Source: Reyranella sp. CPCC 100927
Lineage (GTDB): Bacteria > Pseudomonadota > Alphaproteobacteria > Reyranellales > Reyranellaceae
Length of the DNA: 64,000 nt
Reading direction: 5' to 3'
Assembly (NCBI RefSeq): GCF_007859315.1
Contig: NZ_VOHA01000002.1
Span: 248,001-312,000, forward strand
Positions within the stretch are counted from its first letter, which is position 1. Each line of letters opens with the position of its first letter. Both the position numbers and the translations under genes were made by a program. Below the pieces are notes generated by a model. It had not been told where the DNA came from and ran no database searches. It saw only the letters and a program-made list of their open reading frames with translations. Below are positions 8,031 through 17,462 of the stretch, piece after piece.

Positions 8031-8048
8031 GGTGTTGCAAAAAACGCA
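8031..8048 (+). promoter_or_regulatory. LysR-type box, copy 2, in front of the LysR gene
   Basis: Identical 18-mer to 5441-5458, containing TGC-N7-GCA (T-N11-A). It lies 51 bases before the chosen LysR start, a normal place for autoregulation. The 3' edge is followed by TG rather than CG, so identity ends there. Confidence 0.45.
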
Positions 8049-8098
8049 TGCCCTGATATGGCTGCGCGGACGATGTGCTGCGCAGCCGGACCCCAGCC

Positions 8099-8947
8099 AT
8101 GACGCGCCTGCCCAACCTGCGCGGCCTGGAGGCGTTCGTCACGGTCGGCGCCGGCGGCAGCATCCGTGCCGCGGCGGGCCAGCTGAATCTGACGCCGTCG
8201 GCGGTCAGCCGGCGCATCGCGGCACTGGAAGCCGACATGGGCGCCAGCCTGTTGGTGCGCACGCCGCAAGGCGTCGCCTTGACCCGCGACGGCCGCACCT
8301 TGCACCGCGTCGTGACAAAAGCGTTCCACGCCATCGCGCAGCACGTCGATGGCCAGCGCACCCAGCGACGCATCACCATCAAGGCACCGCATTCCTTCGC
8401 CTCGCGGTGGCTCGCCCGACACATGCCGCGGCTGCGCGAGCGCTATCCGACGGTGGCCTTCACCATCGAGACGTCGCCGCGCATCGAACGCCTGGGCGCC
8501 GGCGAGATCGCCATCCGTTTCGGTTTCGGCGACTGGCGCGACGGCATCGTCACCCGGCTGGTCGGGGTGCCGATGCAGGCGGTGGCCGGCCCCGCCTGGC
8601 GCGATCACGGCCGGCTGACCCGCGCCGATCTCGAGGCGACGCGCGTGCTGGTGGTCAGCGGCACGGAACGGGTCTGGTCACGCTGGCTGGGTGCCAACAA
8701 GCTTGGCCCGCTCGGCGGGCTGCAGACACTGTCGTTCGACAACACCGATGTCGCGATCCGCGCCGCCGCCGCCGGCACCGGGATCACGATCGCCGGCGCC
8801 AGCGTCGCCGAGCCGACGGGAAACAGGCTGGTGCCGTTTCCGGTGACGATGGCCGATGTCGGCGCCGGCTACTACCTTGTCGTGCCGCGCGCACAGCGCG
8901 GCATGGTGCGCGACCTCGCGCCATGGCTGCGATCGCAGTTCCGCTAG
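8099..8947 (+). CDS. LysR family transcriptional regulator
   Basis: A 282-residue regulator. Residues 1-62 hold the winged HTH typical of the family (LRGLEAFVTVGAGGSIRAAA, then LTPSAVSRRIAALE and the wing LVRTPQGVALT). The C-terminal two thirds is the periplasmic-binding-like effector domain, with the GcvA-type feature IAIRFGFGDWRDG. The start at 8099 (MTRLPNLRGLEAF) fits the usual length; a GTG at 8075 would add eight residues. The gene is preceded by a T-N11-A box that is repeated exactly in front of the amidohydrolase at 5350, so that operon is a likely target along with its own promoter. The effector is unknown. Confidence 0.9.
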   Translation: MTRLPNLRGLEAFVTVGAGGSIRAAAGQLNLTPSAVSRRIAALEADMGASLLVRTPQGVALTRDGRTLHRVVTKAFHAIAQHVDGQRTQRRITIKAPHSFASRWLARHMPRLRERYPTVAFTIETSPRIERLGAGEIAIRFGFGDWRDGIVTRLVGVPMQAVAGPAWRDHGRLTRADLEATRVLVVSGTERVWSRWLGANKLGPLGGLQTLSFDNTDVAIRAAAAGTGITIAGASVAEPTGNRLVPFPVTMADVGAGYYLVVPRAQRGMVRDLAPWLRSQFR

Positions 8948-9019
8948 CGCCGATGCGGATTGCAGGCCTCAAGGTGATTGATCGCCCTCGAAGGATTCCC
9001 TACCCTTGGGGAAATTCGG

Positions 9020-9661
9020 GTGGTGGTCTTGTCGGTTTCGTCGGTCCTGATTGTTGACGATCATGAGTTGTTTCGCCGCGGCCTGATCGCGGCCATGGAT
9101 CATGCCAGCGACCGGCCCATCGACTGGCTGGAAGCGGCGTCGCTGCAGGAGGCCATGGCGGTCCTGCGCGGTCGAGACGGCGTTTCCCTGGTCGTCCTCG
9201 ACCTCAAGCTGCCGGATACGACCGGGTTCGGTGCTCTTGCAAGCCTGCGCCAGGCGTTCCCGGACCAGCGCATCCTGGTGATCTCGGCCAGCACCGACGA
9301 CATCATCCACGCCCAGGTCGTCGCCCTGGGCGCCTGGGGTTTCGCCGGCAAGACCTCGACATCCGAAACATTTCGCAGCCTGTTCCACACGGCGCTGACA
9401 TCGGATGCGCGGCCGGCGAGCGGCAGCGTCGAGCCCCTGCATGTGCGGGCGGCGCGCCGGCAACCGGTCGGCTATGCGCATCTGCAACGACTGGGCGATC
9501 GGCACATGCACATCCTGGAGCTGCTGCTGGAAGGCCGCAGCAACCAGGAAATCGTCACCGAAACCGGGCTGGCCCTGGGTACGGTCAAGAACTACGTGTC
9601 CGCGGTGCTGCTCTGCTTCGAGGCCCGCTCGCGGGCGCATCTGCTGAGCCTCTTCCGATAG
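9020..9661 (+). CDS. LuxR-type response regulator
   Basis: A 213-residue NarL/FixJ-type regulator. The receiver has the acidic pair DD at residues 13-14, phospho-acceptor Asp 61 in VVLDLKLPD, a Ser/Thr in VISAS and Lys 111 in FAGKTS. The C-terminal HTH reads ILELLLEGRSNQEIVTETG with a recognition helix GTVKNYVSAVL. The GTG at 9020 is chosen because it sits just before the receiver and has GGGGA upstream; a TTG at 8978 in frame would add 14 residues. It is followed after eight bases by a hybrid histidine kinase, so the two form a two-component pair. Its target is unknown. Confidence 0.85.
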   Translation: MVVLSVSSVLIVDDHELFRRGLIAAMDHASDRPIDWLEAASLQEAMAVLRGRDGVSLVVLDLKLPDTTGFGALASLRQAFPDQRILVISASTDDIIHAQVVALGAWGFAGKTSTSETFRSLFHTALTSDARPASGSVEPLHVRAARRQPVGYAHLQRLGDRHMHILELLLEGRSNQEIVTETGLALGTVKNYVSAVLLCFEARSRAHLLSLFR

Positions 9662-9669
9662 CGACCGCC

Positions 9670-11469
9670 ATGAACGGCTTCACGGCATCGCTCGTCCGGT
9701 TGTGGCAGGGTCCGCAGCCGGTGGCGCCGGATATCGCGCGTGAAGTCCTGCGCTCGCTCTGGCCGGCGACGCGGCGCGAGTCGCTGGTATCGGGGACGTT
9801 CGGCATCACGGTGCTGTGGGTCATCTTCTGGGTCTTTCGCAGCGATGTCGGCGCCCTGGTGTGGGCCGGCGTGGCCTACCTGGCGCAGGCCGTGCGCTGG
9901 TTCCAGATCCGCGCCATGCCGCTCGACGCGATGCTGCGGGCGCCGATCGACGAGATCAACCGGCGCACCGCCCTGCCGGCATTGATGTTCAGCGGCGTCT
10001 GGGCTCTGCCGCCCTGGATGTTCTACCCGGCCGACGACATGGCGTTCGTGGCGCTGATGTGTTTCTTCATCATGGGCCTGGTGCAGGCCGGCGCCGCCGG
10101 CGTTGCTTTTCACTGGCCCGTGCTGCGCGCCTTCCTGCTGCCGCCGACCCTGAGCCTGGCGCTATGCCTGTTCATCGATGGCCGCTGGCTCGCCGTCGTG
10201 CTGGGCCTCGACATCCTGGTCCTGCTGCTGGTGCTGATCCGCTTCGCCTGGACGCAGAACACCCTGGTCACCCAGTCGATCGTCAACCGGGTCGAGAACG
10301 AGCGGTTGGCCGACCAGCAGCAGCAGCGGCTGGGTGAAATCGAACGCCTCAGCGGCGAGAAGACGCGCCTGTTCGCCGCCGCCAATCACGACCTGCGCCA
10401 GCCGCTGCATTCCCTGTCGCTGTTCTCGGCGGCGCTGGCCGGCGAGGTTCGCGATCCCGGCATGCGCGACAAGCTCGCGCACATGCAGCGGGCCATTGCG
10501 TCGCTGGAGACGTCGTTCAACCTGATGCTCGACATCTCGCGGCTCGACTCGGGCACGGCGACGCCGCAGCCAGCGCCGGTGTCGCTGGCATCCATCTTCC
10601 GGGCCCTCAACGAACGCTTTGCCGATCAGGCCCGACACAAGCAACTCGCCCTGCGCTTCGCACCGACCGACGGCTGGGTGACGGGCGATCCCGTCATGCT
10701 CGACCGGCTGCTGGGCAACCTCGTCGAGAACGCGATCAAGTACACGCTGGCCGGCGCCATATGGATCGGCGCCCGCCGGCGCGCCGGCGGCCAGCAATGG
10801 CTGGTCGAGGTCCGCGACAGCGGCATCGGCATCGCGCCCGACCTGCAGGCGCGCGTCTTCGAGGAATTCTTCCAGGTCGACAACGCCAATCGCGATCGCA
10901 ATCACGGCCTGGGCCTTGGCCTGTCCATCGTGCAGCGCCTGGCCCGCACGCTGGGCTACACGCTGACCCTGCGGTCGGCGCCGGGCCGCGGCAGCACGTT
11001 CTCGCTGCTGATGCCGGCCTGCCCGCCGGCCGCCGTCGCGCCGGCATCGACCGGGCGCGATACGCAAGACGGCGCGCCCCCGCTGGGCTTGCGCGTGATC
11101 GTGCTCGACGACGAAGCATCGGTGCGCGACGGCATGACGGTGCTGTTGCAGGGATGGGGCTGCGCCGTCACCACGGCGGCGACCCACGACGAACTGCAGC
11201 AGTACTTCAATGCCCGCTCGGACGACGGTGCGGCGATGCCGTGGTTCGACGTGCTGGTCGCCGACCTGCGCCTGCCCGGGCCGCAGGATGGCCTGGAGAT
11301 TGCCCGCGCCGTGCTGGATCGCGGCGCCGTCGCCCGCGTCCTGATGCTGACCGGCGAGACGACTCCCGCGACCCTGGCCCGTGTCCAGGAGAGCGGCCTG
11401 CCCTTCGCGCTGAAACCGGTCGATCCCGACCGCCTTCGCGACCTCCTCGCCGGCGCACCTCGGCAGTGA
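9670..11469 (+). CDS. hybrid sensor histidine kinase with C-terminal receiver
   Basis: A 599-residue kinase. Residues ~40-195 contain about six hydrophobic segments forming a membrane sensor without a large periplasmic loop. A short coiled linker follows (ENERLADQQQQRLGEIERL). HisKA has His 240 in AANHDLRQPLHSLS. The ATPase part shows NLVENAIKY (N box), DSGIGIAPD (G1) and GLGLGLSIV (G2). The C-terminal receiver has acidic DDE and the acceptor Asp in VADLRLPG. The AANHDLRQPL form of the H box is typical of kinases paired with NarL-type regulators. The gene starts eight bases after the response regulator. The signal is unknown. Confidence 0.92.
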   Translation: MNGFTASLVRLWQGPQPVAPDIAREVLRSLWPATRRESLVSGTFGITVLWVIFWVFRSDVGALVWAGVAYLAQAVRWFQIRAMPLDAMLRAPIDEINRRTALPALMFSGVWALPPWMFYPADDMAFVALMCFFIMGLVQAGAAGVAFHWPVLRAFLLPPTLSLALCLFIDGRWLAVVLGLDILVLLLVLIRFAWTQNTLVTQSIVNRVENERLADQQQQRLGEIERLSGEKTRLFAAANHDLRQPLHSLSLFSAALAGEVRDPGMRDKLAHMQRAIASLETSFNLMLDISRLDSGTATPQPAPVSLASIFRALNERFADQARHKQLALRFAPTDGWVTGDPVMLDRLLGNLVENAIKYTLAGAIWIGARRRAGGQQWLVEVRDSGIGIAPDLQARVFEEFFQVDNANRDRNHGLGLGLSIVQRLARTLGYTLTLRSAPGRGSTFSLLMPACPPAAVAPASTGRDTQDGAPPLGLRVIVLDDEASVRDGMTVLLQGWGCAVTTAATHDELQQYFNARSDDGAAMPWFDVLVADLRLPGPQDGLEIARAVLDRGAVARVLMLTGETTPATLARVQESGLPFALKPVDPDRLRDLLAGAPRQ

Positions 11470-11578
11470 TCCGCTCACCGCACAGCGTTTTCTTTCAAGA
11501 GACCCTCCAGCCCGCCGATGATGCGCAGGGAGCGCAGGCCTGTGCGTTCGTCTTCCGATTTCCATTTGCTGGTCAACG

Positions 11579-14005
11579 TCACCGGTTGGCCAAGGTGTAG
11601 GCAATCAGGGAATCGCCCGGCGGCGTCATCATGAAGTGATGGCCGCCGGCCATGATCAGCAGGTACTGCGTCCCGTTCTGTTCATAGATGATCGGCGTCG
11701 CCTGGCCGCCGGCGGGCAGAACATCGCTCCACACCGTCTCGCCCGTCTTGATATCGATGGCGCGAATCAGGTCGTCCGTCGCGGCCGCGATGAAGATCAG
11801 ACCGCCTGCCGTCACGACGGCACCGCCGTTGTTCGGCGTTCCGATCTCAAAGGGCAGGTACGACGGAATCCCGAACGGACCGTTGCGCCGCGCCGTGCCG
11901 AAGGGACGGTCCCACAACGTCTTGCCCGTCGCGAGATCGATCGCCCGGATGCCGCCATAAGGCGGCCGCGTGCACAACACGCCGGTCGGCATCTGCCAGC
12001 CGGCATTGACCTGGATGCCGTAGGGCGTCCCGGCCTGAGCGCCGGCGCCCTCCGCACCCGATGCACTGCCGACCGCCCGAGGATCGCCCACCGGGTAGAG
12101 GTTCAGGGCGTCCGCCTGCTTGCGTTCAACGAGCAGGTTGTAGTTGGGCATGTCGTTGTAGTTGGCGATGATCACGCCACGCCGGGGATCGACCGCGACA
12201 CTGCCCCAGTCGGAGCCGCCGTTGTAGCCGGGATACTGGATGGTGTGGCGCCCGACCTCCGGCGGCGTGAACGGGCCTTCATAGCGGGCGCGCTTGAAGT
12301 TGATGCGGCAGATCATCTGATCGATGGGCGACAGCCCCCACATGTCGCTTTCGACCAGATTGGCCTTGCGCAGCGTGTGGTACCGCGACGACGGCTGTGT
12401 CTTGGCGCGCTGCGCCGGCTCGGCGCCACCCTGCGGCACCGGGACCTCATCGACCGCATGCAGCGGCGTTCCGGTCTGCCGATCAAGCACGTATATGTCA
12501 CCGGCCTTGCTCGGCAACAGGACGGCCGGAACGTTGCCGCGTGGCGTGGGAAATTCGACCAGCGTCGGCTGCGAGCCGAGATCGTAGTCCCAGACGTCGT
12601 TGCGCACCGTCTGGAACACCCATCGCGGTTTGCCGGTGTTGACATCGAGCGCAACCAGCGCCGTGTTGTGCTTCTTCTCCTCGTCAGAGCGCAGCGACGA
12701 ATAATAGTCGGCCGCCGAATTGCCCATGGGCAGGTAGACAAGGCCCAGCTTCTCGTCTCCGACAGGTATCGTCCACGAGTTCGGCGTTCCCAGCGAGTAT
12801 GGCTTGCCCTCCGGCGGAAGCTTGTCGACGCCCGGCTGATTCATATCCCAGGCAAAGCGCAATGCGCCCGTCACCGCGTCATAGCCGCGGATCACGCCGG
12901 ATGGCGCCCACCGGCGCTGGCCGTCCAGGACCTGGTGGCCGGTCACGATCACGCCCTGGACGATGACGGGCGGTGACGTGATGGCGGCCGTGCCGGGAAT
13001 GACCGGAGTCACGGCACCTGTTTCGCTGTCCCTCTGAGCCAATCCCACTTTCAGATCGGCCGCCCCGTTGGATCCGAAATCGGCACAGGGCGCGCCCGTC
13101 CGGGCGTCGACGGCGATGAGCCGCATGTCGAGCGTGCCTTCGATGATGCGTTCGGCGCACGCCTGCCCCGGTGCCGCGTTGGGATTCCTGAAATAGGTAA
13201 CGCCGCGACATGCCGCCGTGTAGGGAACCCACGCCGCCGACACCTTGGGATCATACAGCCACCGCTTCTCCCCCGTTGCCGCGCTCAACGCAAACAACTT
13301 GTTCATCGGAGTGCAGCCATAGATCGTGTCGCCGATCTTCAACGGCGTCAGCTCGGATCCGTAACTCTTCGGTATATCGCCGGTATTGAAGGTCCACGCG
13401 CGCTTGAGATTCTTGACGTTCGCCGGCGTGATCTGGGTCACGTCGGCATAACGCTGCGCACTCGGACCGCCGCCGTAGTCGCTCCACTCGCCGGCCTTGG
13501 GCATGTAGGGCGCTACGTCGAACGCTATCGTTCCGCCCTCGCTCATCTTGCCCGGCTCCGGCAGTCGATTGGCCATCGGAACCGCCACGGCCATGGCAAT
13601 GGCGAAGACCGCCGCCATCCCCAACCCCAAGGCACGACCACGCCGCACCCCCGAGGAGTCAAGCCACGGCGCCACGACGGCGACCAGGATGAGCAGGATG
13701 AACGGTCCGGTAAGGCGGGGAATGAGGGGCCACGTGGACAGCCCCACCTCCCAGAAGGCCCACAGTGCCGTGAACGCGAAGGCAACGTAGTACACATACG
13801 CGCCGGCAAGGCGGTTCCGGGCGATCAGGTATCCGGCCGCAACCAGCAATACACCGGCGACGACATAGTAGAAGCTGCCACCGAGCACGGCCAGATACAG
13901 GCCGCCGCCGGCGAGGATCAGGCCGAACAACGCGAGAATTCCCGCGAGCCCCACCGCGCACAGACGCTTCAGACCCGAGCCGCTCGTCGCCTCGATCGAT
14001 CGCAT
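11579..14005 (-). CDS. membrane-bound PQQ-dependent glucose/quinate/shikimate-type dehydrogenase
   Basis: An 808-residue enzyme of the quinoprotein GCD family. Residues ~15-150 hold about five transmembrane helices; the rest is a periplasmic eight-bladed PQQ propeller beginning near WSDYGGGPSAQRYADVTQIT. Tryptophan-docking blades are visible (e.g. LYDPKVSAAW, GKPRWVFQ, GKTLWDRPFG). Such enzymes oxidise glucose, other aldoses, quinate or shikimate in the periplasm and pass electrons to ubiquinone; the substrate cannot be told here. The ATG at 14005 follows AGAGGAGA. PQQ can be supplied by pqqABCDE at 27.5-30.6 kb. The gene begins 60 bases after the DyP peroxidase stop on the same strand. Confidence 0.92.
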   Translation of the reverse strand: MRSIEATSGSGLKRLCAVGLAGILALFGLILAGGGLYLAVLGGSFYYVVAGVLLVAAGYLIARNRLAGAYVYYVAFAFTALWAFWEVGLSTWPLIPRLTGPFILLILVAVVAPWLDSSGVRRGRALGLGMAAVFAIAMAVAVPMANRLPEPGKMSEGGTIAFDVAPYMPKAGEWSDYGGGPSAQRYADVTQITPANVKNLKRAWTFNTGDIPKSYGSELTPLKIGDTIYGCTPMNKLFALSAATGEKRWLYDPKVSAAWVPYTAACRGVTYFRNPNAAPGQACAERIIEGTLDMRLIAVDARTGAPCADFGSNGAADLKVGLAQRDSETGAVTPVIPGTAAITSPPVIVQGVIVTGHQVLDGQRRWAPSGVIRGYDAVTGALRFAWDMNQPGVDKLPPEGKPYSLGTPNSWTIPVGDEKLGLVYLPMGNSAADYYSSLRSDEEKKHNTALVALDVNTGKPRWVFQTVRNDVWDYDLGSQPTLVEFPTPRGNVPAVLLPSKAGDIYVLDRQTGTPLHAVDEVPVPQGGAEPAQRAKTQPSSRYHTLRKANLVESDMWGLSPIDQMICRINFKRARYEGPFTPPEVGRHTIQYPGYNGGSDWGSVAVDPRRGVIIANYNDMPNYNLLVERKQADALNLYPVGDPRAVGSASGAEGAGAQAGTPYGIQVNAGWQMPTGVLCTRPPYGGIRAIDLATGKTLWDRPFGTARRNGPFGIPSYLPFEIGTPNNGGAVVTAGGLIFIAAATDDLIRAIDIKTGETVWSDVLPAGGQATPIIYEQNGTQYLLIMAGGHHFMMTPPGDSLIAYTLANR

Positions 14006-14065
14006 CGCCACTCTCCTCTACCGACATCCGCCCGGCATCCCGAGGGCCGGGTTACATCCCATGGT

Positions 14066-15394
14066 TCAGTATTGTCCGCGAGACAGCCACTGCAGCGCCG
14101 ATATGCTTGGCAGGAAGCAGTATTCGCCGCCGCGCACCGTCACAAAGCGCGGAAGCCCCGTCAGGCGTCTGCGAATGGGGCGCGCGGGTATCGTGTGGGT
14201 GCCGTGCCCGTTGTTGGGACCGACGAGCGGGTCAACCTCCTCACCGAGCCCAACGAAGTCGCCGTTGTTGATCCAGGCCTGTTGAATGAATTCGAACTGC
14301 CGTATGAGGCTCGCGCCCATGAAGATGAAGACGATGCCCCGGTCGACACCGTCGTCTTGCACTTGATCGGCCGGCAACTCCGGGCCGTAAGCCGAGCCGC
14401 GCCGGATCAGGCGATGGCGGTTGACGTTGACGATCGATCCCGTCAGCCCGTCGCGCGGGTTGCAGCGCCGGATGTGCGATCCCAACGGACACTTCAAGCC
14501 GCGTGGATCATCCTCGTAATAGCGGAAGTCGTTGTTCCGCAGTGGATCGGCACCCAGCGCCGGATCATCTTTCTCCGGAGACAGCGACAGCGGCGCGCCG
14601 CTGCGCCACCGGCCGACCATCTTGGCGGCCAGCAGTTCTTCGTCATCCTTGTCACGCGCGTTCGCCTGCAGATAGCGCCTGAACGCCCCGACATCACAGT
14701 ACATCTGCCGGAATGCGAGAAAGGCGCCGTTTTTGCCGAGGACCTCAGGCTGCGGCATCGGCGCGACCGAACCGGTTTCGTCCGGGTAGCCGAGGATGAA
14801 TTCTCCGGGCATGACGGGGTCCTGTCCCGGGAGCGGCTCGACTTCACTGCCGATGATCGAAACACTGCCAATGCCGTCACGGAACCCGAAATGCTCGCGG
14901 CCCGTGCTCGGAACGCCCACATCGATCCTGTAGATCGGCTCGACGCCCGGAATGCCCTCGTAGGCGGACATGGCGATGCGGATGGGCTCGGCCAGGTCGG
15001 CTTCGCTGCCGGCGCTGATCACCACGCCGATGTGCACATCGTTGCTGCCGAGTGGCCGCACCCAATGCTCCGGCGCACTCTCACCGGTGTCGCCGAGAAT
15101 CTCGGCGCGCGCCGCCATGCCGGCACGAAATTCTTCGGGGAAGCTGTTCAGGATCCGATCGGGGATGCCGAGCGCCTTGAACCCCTGCCAGGTGAACACG
15201 AGATTGACCGTATAAGGCTTCGGCGCGTCCCAGTTCGCCGCCGAGGTGACGTGCGGGAGGATCCGCTCGACCATGCGCCGGGCACCCGCACCATTCGTCA
15301 CTCTGTAGAGGATGTACCGGCCACAGTAGCGCTCCGGGCGGCGGCGCAGGACAGTTCCCTGAATGTCCTCGAAGGCCAACGTCGGAGAGACCAT
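14066..15394 (-). CDS. DyP-type heme peroxidase
   Basis: A 442-residue dye-decolorising peroxidase. The key motif GFRDGIG is at residues ~170-176 (distal Asp of the GxxDG motif), and the proximal heme His is in SHIRRCNPRD at about 307. The conserved arginine is in VGRWRSG. No Tat or Sec signal is visible, so it is probably cytoplasmic or packaged. These enzymes reduce peroxide and oxidise aromatics or dyes; the longer length points to the C/D-like (P-type) group. It is the third gene of a minus-strand set with a catalase-like protein and an unknown protein, with 59 bases between it and the gene before. Confidence 0.92.
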   Translation of the reverse strand: MVSPTLAFEDIQGTVLRRRPERYCGRYILYRVTNGAGARRMVERILPHVTSAANWDAPKPYTVNLVFTWQGFKALGIPDRILNSFPEEFRAGMAARAEILGDTGESAPEHWVRPLGSNDVHIGVVISAGSEADLAEPIRIAMSAYEGIPGVEPIYRIDVGVPSTGREHFGFRDGIGSVSIIGSEVEPLPGQDPVMPGEFILGYPDETGSVAPMPQPEVLGKNGAFLAFRQMYCDVGAFRRYLQANARDKDDEELLAAKMVGRWRSGAPLSLSPEKDDPALGADPLRNNDFRYYEDDPRGLKCPLGSHIRRCNPRDGLTGSIVNVNRHRLIRRGSAYGPELPADQVQDDGVDRGIVFIFMGASLIRQFEFIQQAWINNGDFVGLGEEVDPLVGPNNGHGTHTIPARPIRRRLTGLPRFVTVRGGEYCFLPSISALQWLSRGQY

Positions 15395-15453
15395 CACGCA
15401 CCCCCCACATCCGCCCGACGGCGACAGCCGGTCGGGATCGGTGCCGCTACAAC

Positions 15454-16032
15454 TCAGTCCTGGACCGCATCGAGCAGCGCGTTGAACGACTTCAAGGCGC
15501 GCTGACCGCGCCCGATGTCGCGGACGGTGGCATCATCGTTCTGCACGTACCAGAGGTCGGCCTGAACCTGATGCTTGGCGATGTATTCAAGGGCATCGGG
15601 GTGCGCGAGACCCGGATATCCCTCCGCAACGCCCAGGAACATGTGGTCGATCCAGGGCGTGGCAAACTTGATCACGTCCAGGACGTAGGGCTTGAATTCG
15701 TCGCTGTACGTGGCCGCGAACAGGATCTGCCTGCCCTCGTTGATGAGGCAGACACGGAGATCATGGACGGTGCCGAGTTTACCTTCCCAGAACCGGCATT
15801 CCTCCTGGGCCTGGCCAATCCGCTGACGGAAGACATCGGCGCCGCCCGCCTTGACCGGCGCCACGAGCGTGAACTCCGACGTCTTGCCCATGCGCAGGCC
15901 GACACCATCGGTTTGCTGGCGCACGGGATGGATTGTCTTTTCGATTTCCGCCGCAGCGACGTCCGGCGCGATGTAACGCTTGTCTTTGGCCACGTGGAGC
16001 TCCGCTTGTGAAAGATCAACGGAACAGGTCAT
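15454..16032 (-). CDS. unknown protein linked to peroxidase/catalase genes, 192 aa
   Basis: A soluble protein without signal peptide or membrane segment. Distinct parts are TLVAPVKAGGADVFRQRI, a central VHDLRVCLINEGRQILFAAT segment, and PWIDHMFLGVAEGYPGL. This layout resembles a stress-responsive alpha/beta-barrel-like or heme-protein-associated domain, but I cannot name the family. The start at 16032 lies within the end of the catalase-like gene (17-base overlap), which indicates translational coupling, and the DyP peroxidase follows. A role beside the two heme proteins is inferred from position only. Confidence 0.7.
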   Translation of the reverse strand: MTCSVDLSQAELHVAKDKRYIAPDVAAAEIEKTIHPVRQQTDGVGLRMGKTSEFTLVAPVKAGGADVFRQRIGQAQEECRFWEGKLGTVHDLRVCLINEGRQILFAATYSDEFKPYVLDVIKFATPWIDHMFLGVAEGYPGLAHPDALEYIAKHQVQADLWYVQNDDATVRDIGRGQRALKSFNALLDAVQD

Positions 16033-17134
16033 CCGGGGTTCGCGGCTCTTGACGCTTCACCCGGTTGACGTTGTGCCGGTGGATCGAGGACTGCCTGTAA
16101 ACTTCCTTGCGAAGCCGCTGCAGGCTGCCGACCGGGTGGTGCAGCTTCGGGCAACGCCAAGGAGTCAAAGAGATGCCTTCGGCAGCGCGCAGGTTGCTGT
16201 CGTCACCAATGTCCTGGCGCGGCAGCCGCAGCTTGGCGACGGTCACGAATGGCGAGGCCTTCTCCGGCCACTCCACCGTCAGGTCTTCGAACGGCATGGT
16301 CGTCAGGTCGGTACACAGCTGAACCTGAAAGTCGAATTCGCAGGCGCGCTCGGCGATTTCCGTGACCAGTGCAGGACGAAACACTTCTTTCGCCGAGGCG
16401 GGATCCAGCATGCGCCGCTTGATCGCTGCCGCCGTTTCCGCTGTCGGCCGGATGCGAAGCTTCGCGATGTAGTCGCCGTGCCTGACAGCCCCCATGGACC
16501 AGAAACTCGACAACAGCAGGTTTTGCCATACCGCGCCGCCACCCAGCCGCAGGAACGCACCGAGTTCATCCCAAGCCCAGTCAGCCGGCGCCAGGTTGCC
16601 GAAACCAGTCACCCAGTCATGAAACATCTGATTGCGGCCATCTTTACCCCGGGCATGGTATTTCGGCAGGTCGACGAAGATCTTTTCCAGGAAGACGTAC
16701 TTCTGCACCGTATTGCAGAAGAAGATCGGGCCATTGATCATGTTGAAATCCATGGTCCGGCTGTGCCGCTCGTCATCGAGCTCCATCGGTCCATCGATAT
16801 CGAACAGCTTGACCGCCATGCCCACCACGGGACCAAGCGTGTCGTCCGCGCCAAGATGGGCAAGCCCGTTCGAATAGCGAACGACCGCGGCGTGCGGGCC
16901 GGGCCGGGCATAGACACCCTGCGCGTACTCCGACGGCACGCCCGGAAGAATTTCGAAGGTCGCCCGCAACAGGCCATACGCCTTGGCGTGCGCGAAACGC
17001 ACGGCGGTATTGGCGCCTTCGGCGGCAACCGATTCCGATTCGTACTTCTTGATGCGATCGACAATGATTTGCTGATTGGTCTCGAAATTCTCCTCCGGCT
17101 GCTCAAGCCCGGCATGATATCGAACAAAGACCAT
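16016..17134 (-). CDS. catalase-related heme protein
   Basis: A 372-residue member of the catalase superfamily in its short, allene-oxide-synthase-like form. The distal His is likely His 49 in VRFAHAKAYG, followed by the core AVVRYSNG and GMAVKLFDIDG (equivalent to GFAVKF in true catalases), and TMDFNMIN. The C-terminal GSLQRLRKEVY supplies a candidate proximal Tyr. It is much shorter than classical catalases (about 480-700 residues), so peroxidase or lipid-hydroperoxide activity is as likely as catalase activity. The ATG follows GGGGAGAG. It is first in the minus-strand set with the unknown protein and the DyP peroxidase. Confidence 0.88.
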   Translation of the reverse strand: MVFVRYHAGLEQPEENFETNQQIIVDRIKKYESESVAAEGANTAVRFAHAKAYGLLRATFEILPGVPSEYAQGVYARPGPHAAVVRYSNGLAHLGADDTLGPVVGMAVKLFDIDGPMELDDERHSRTMDFNMINGPIFFCNTVQKYVFLEKIFVDLPKYHARGKDGRNQMFHDWVTGFGNLAPADWAWDELGAFLRLGGGAVWQNLLLSSFWSMGAVRHGDYIAKLRIRPTAETAAAIKRRMLDPASAKEVFRPALVTEIAERACEFDFQVQLCTDLTTMPFEDLTVEWPEKASPFVTVAKLRLPRQDIGDDSNLRAAEGISLTPWRCPKLHHPVGSLQRLRKEVYRQSSIHRHNVNRVKRQEPRTPDDLFR

Positions 17135-17462
17135 CGAGCTTCTCTCCCCGCTGGAGTCGATGTGCCATCCAGAGATGAACGGCTGGATTCAAACCAACTT
17201 TTGGTCGATTCTCGATTGCCTCCACATCTCAATCATTAGATATCTTATTATTAACTTTCAGAGTCCTATCAAAAACATTTCCACATCACAATCTGAATCA
17301 TTTGACTTCTAAGTAAATAGCAATACGCACCCGCCGAAGACGAAGCCTGCAGAGCAAAATGTCACTGCCGCATCGTATGAACACACGCCCCGCGTTTCCG
17401 CCGCGCGTTTGTTTTGGCTTCCATTAGGGATCGAACGGATACATAGTCTTTGCAGTGACGGC
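17135..17462. promoter_or_regulatory. divergent control region, AT-rich
   Basis: This 328-base gap separates the peroxidase set (minus) from the exporter operon (plus). Bases 17215-17335 are far more AT-rich than anything nearby (runs such as TTAGATATCTTATTATTAAC), which fits one or two promoters and upstream elements. TTAGATATCTTATTA contains the palindrome AGATATCT. No gene is seen here; exact promoter boxes cannot be assigned. Confidence 0.5.
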
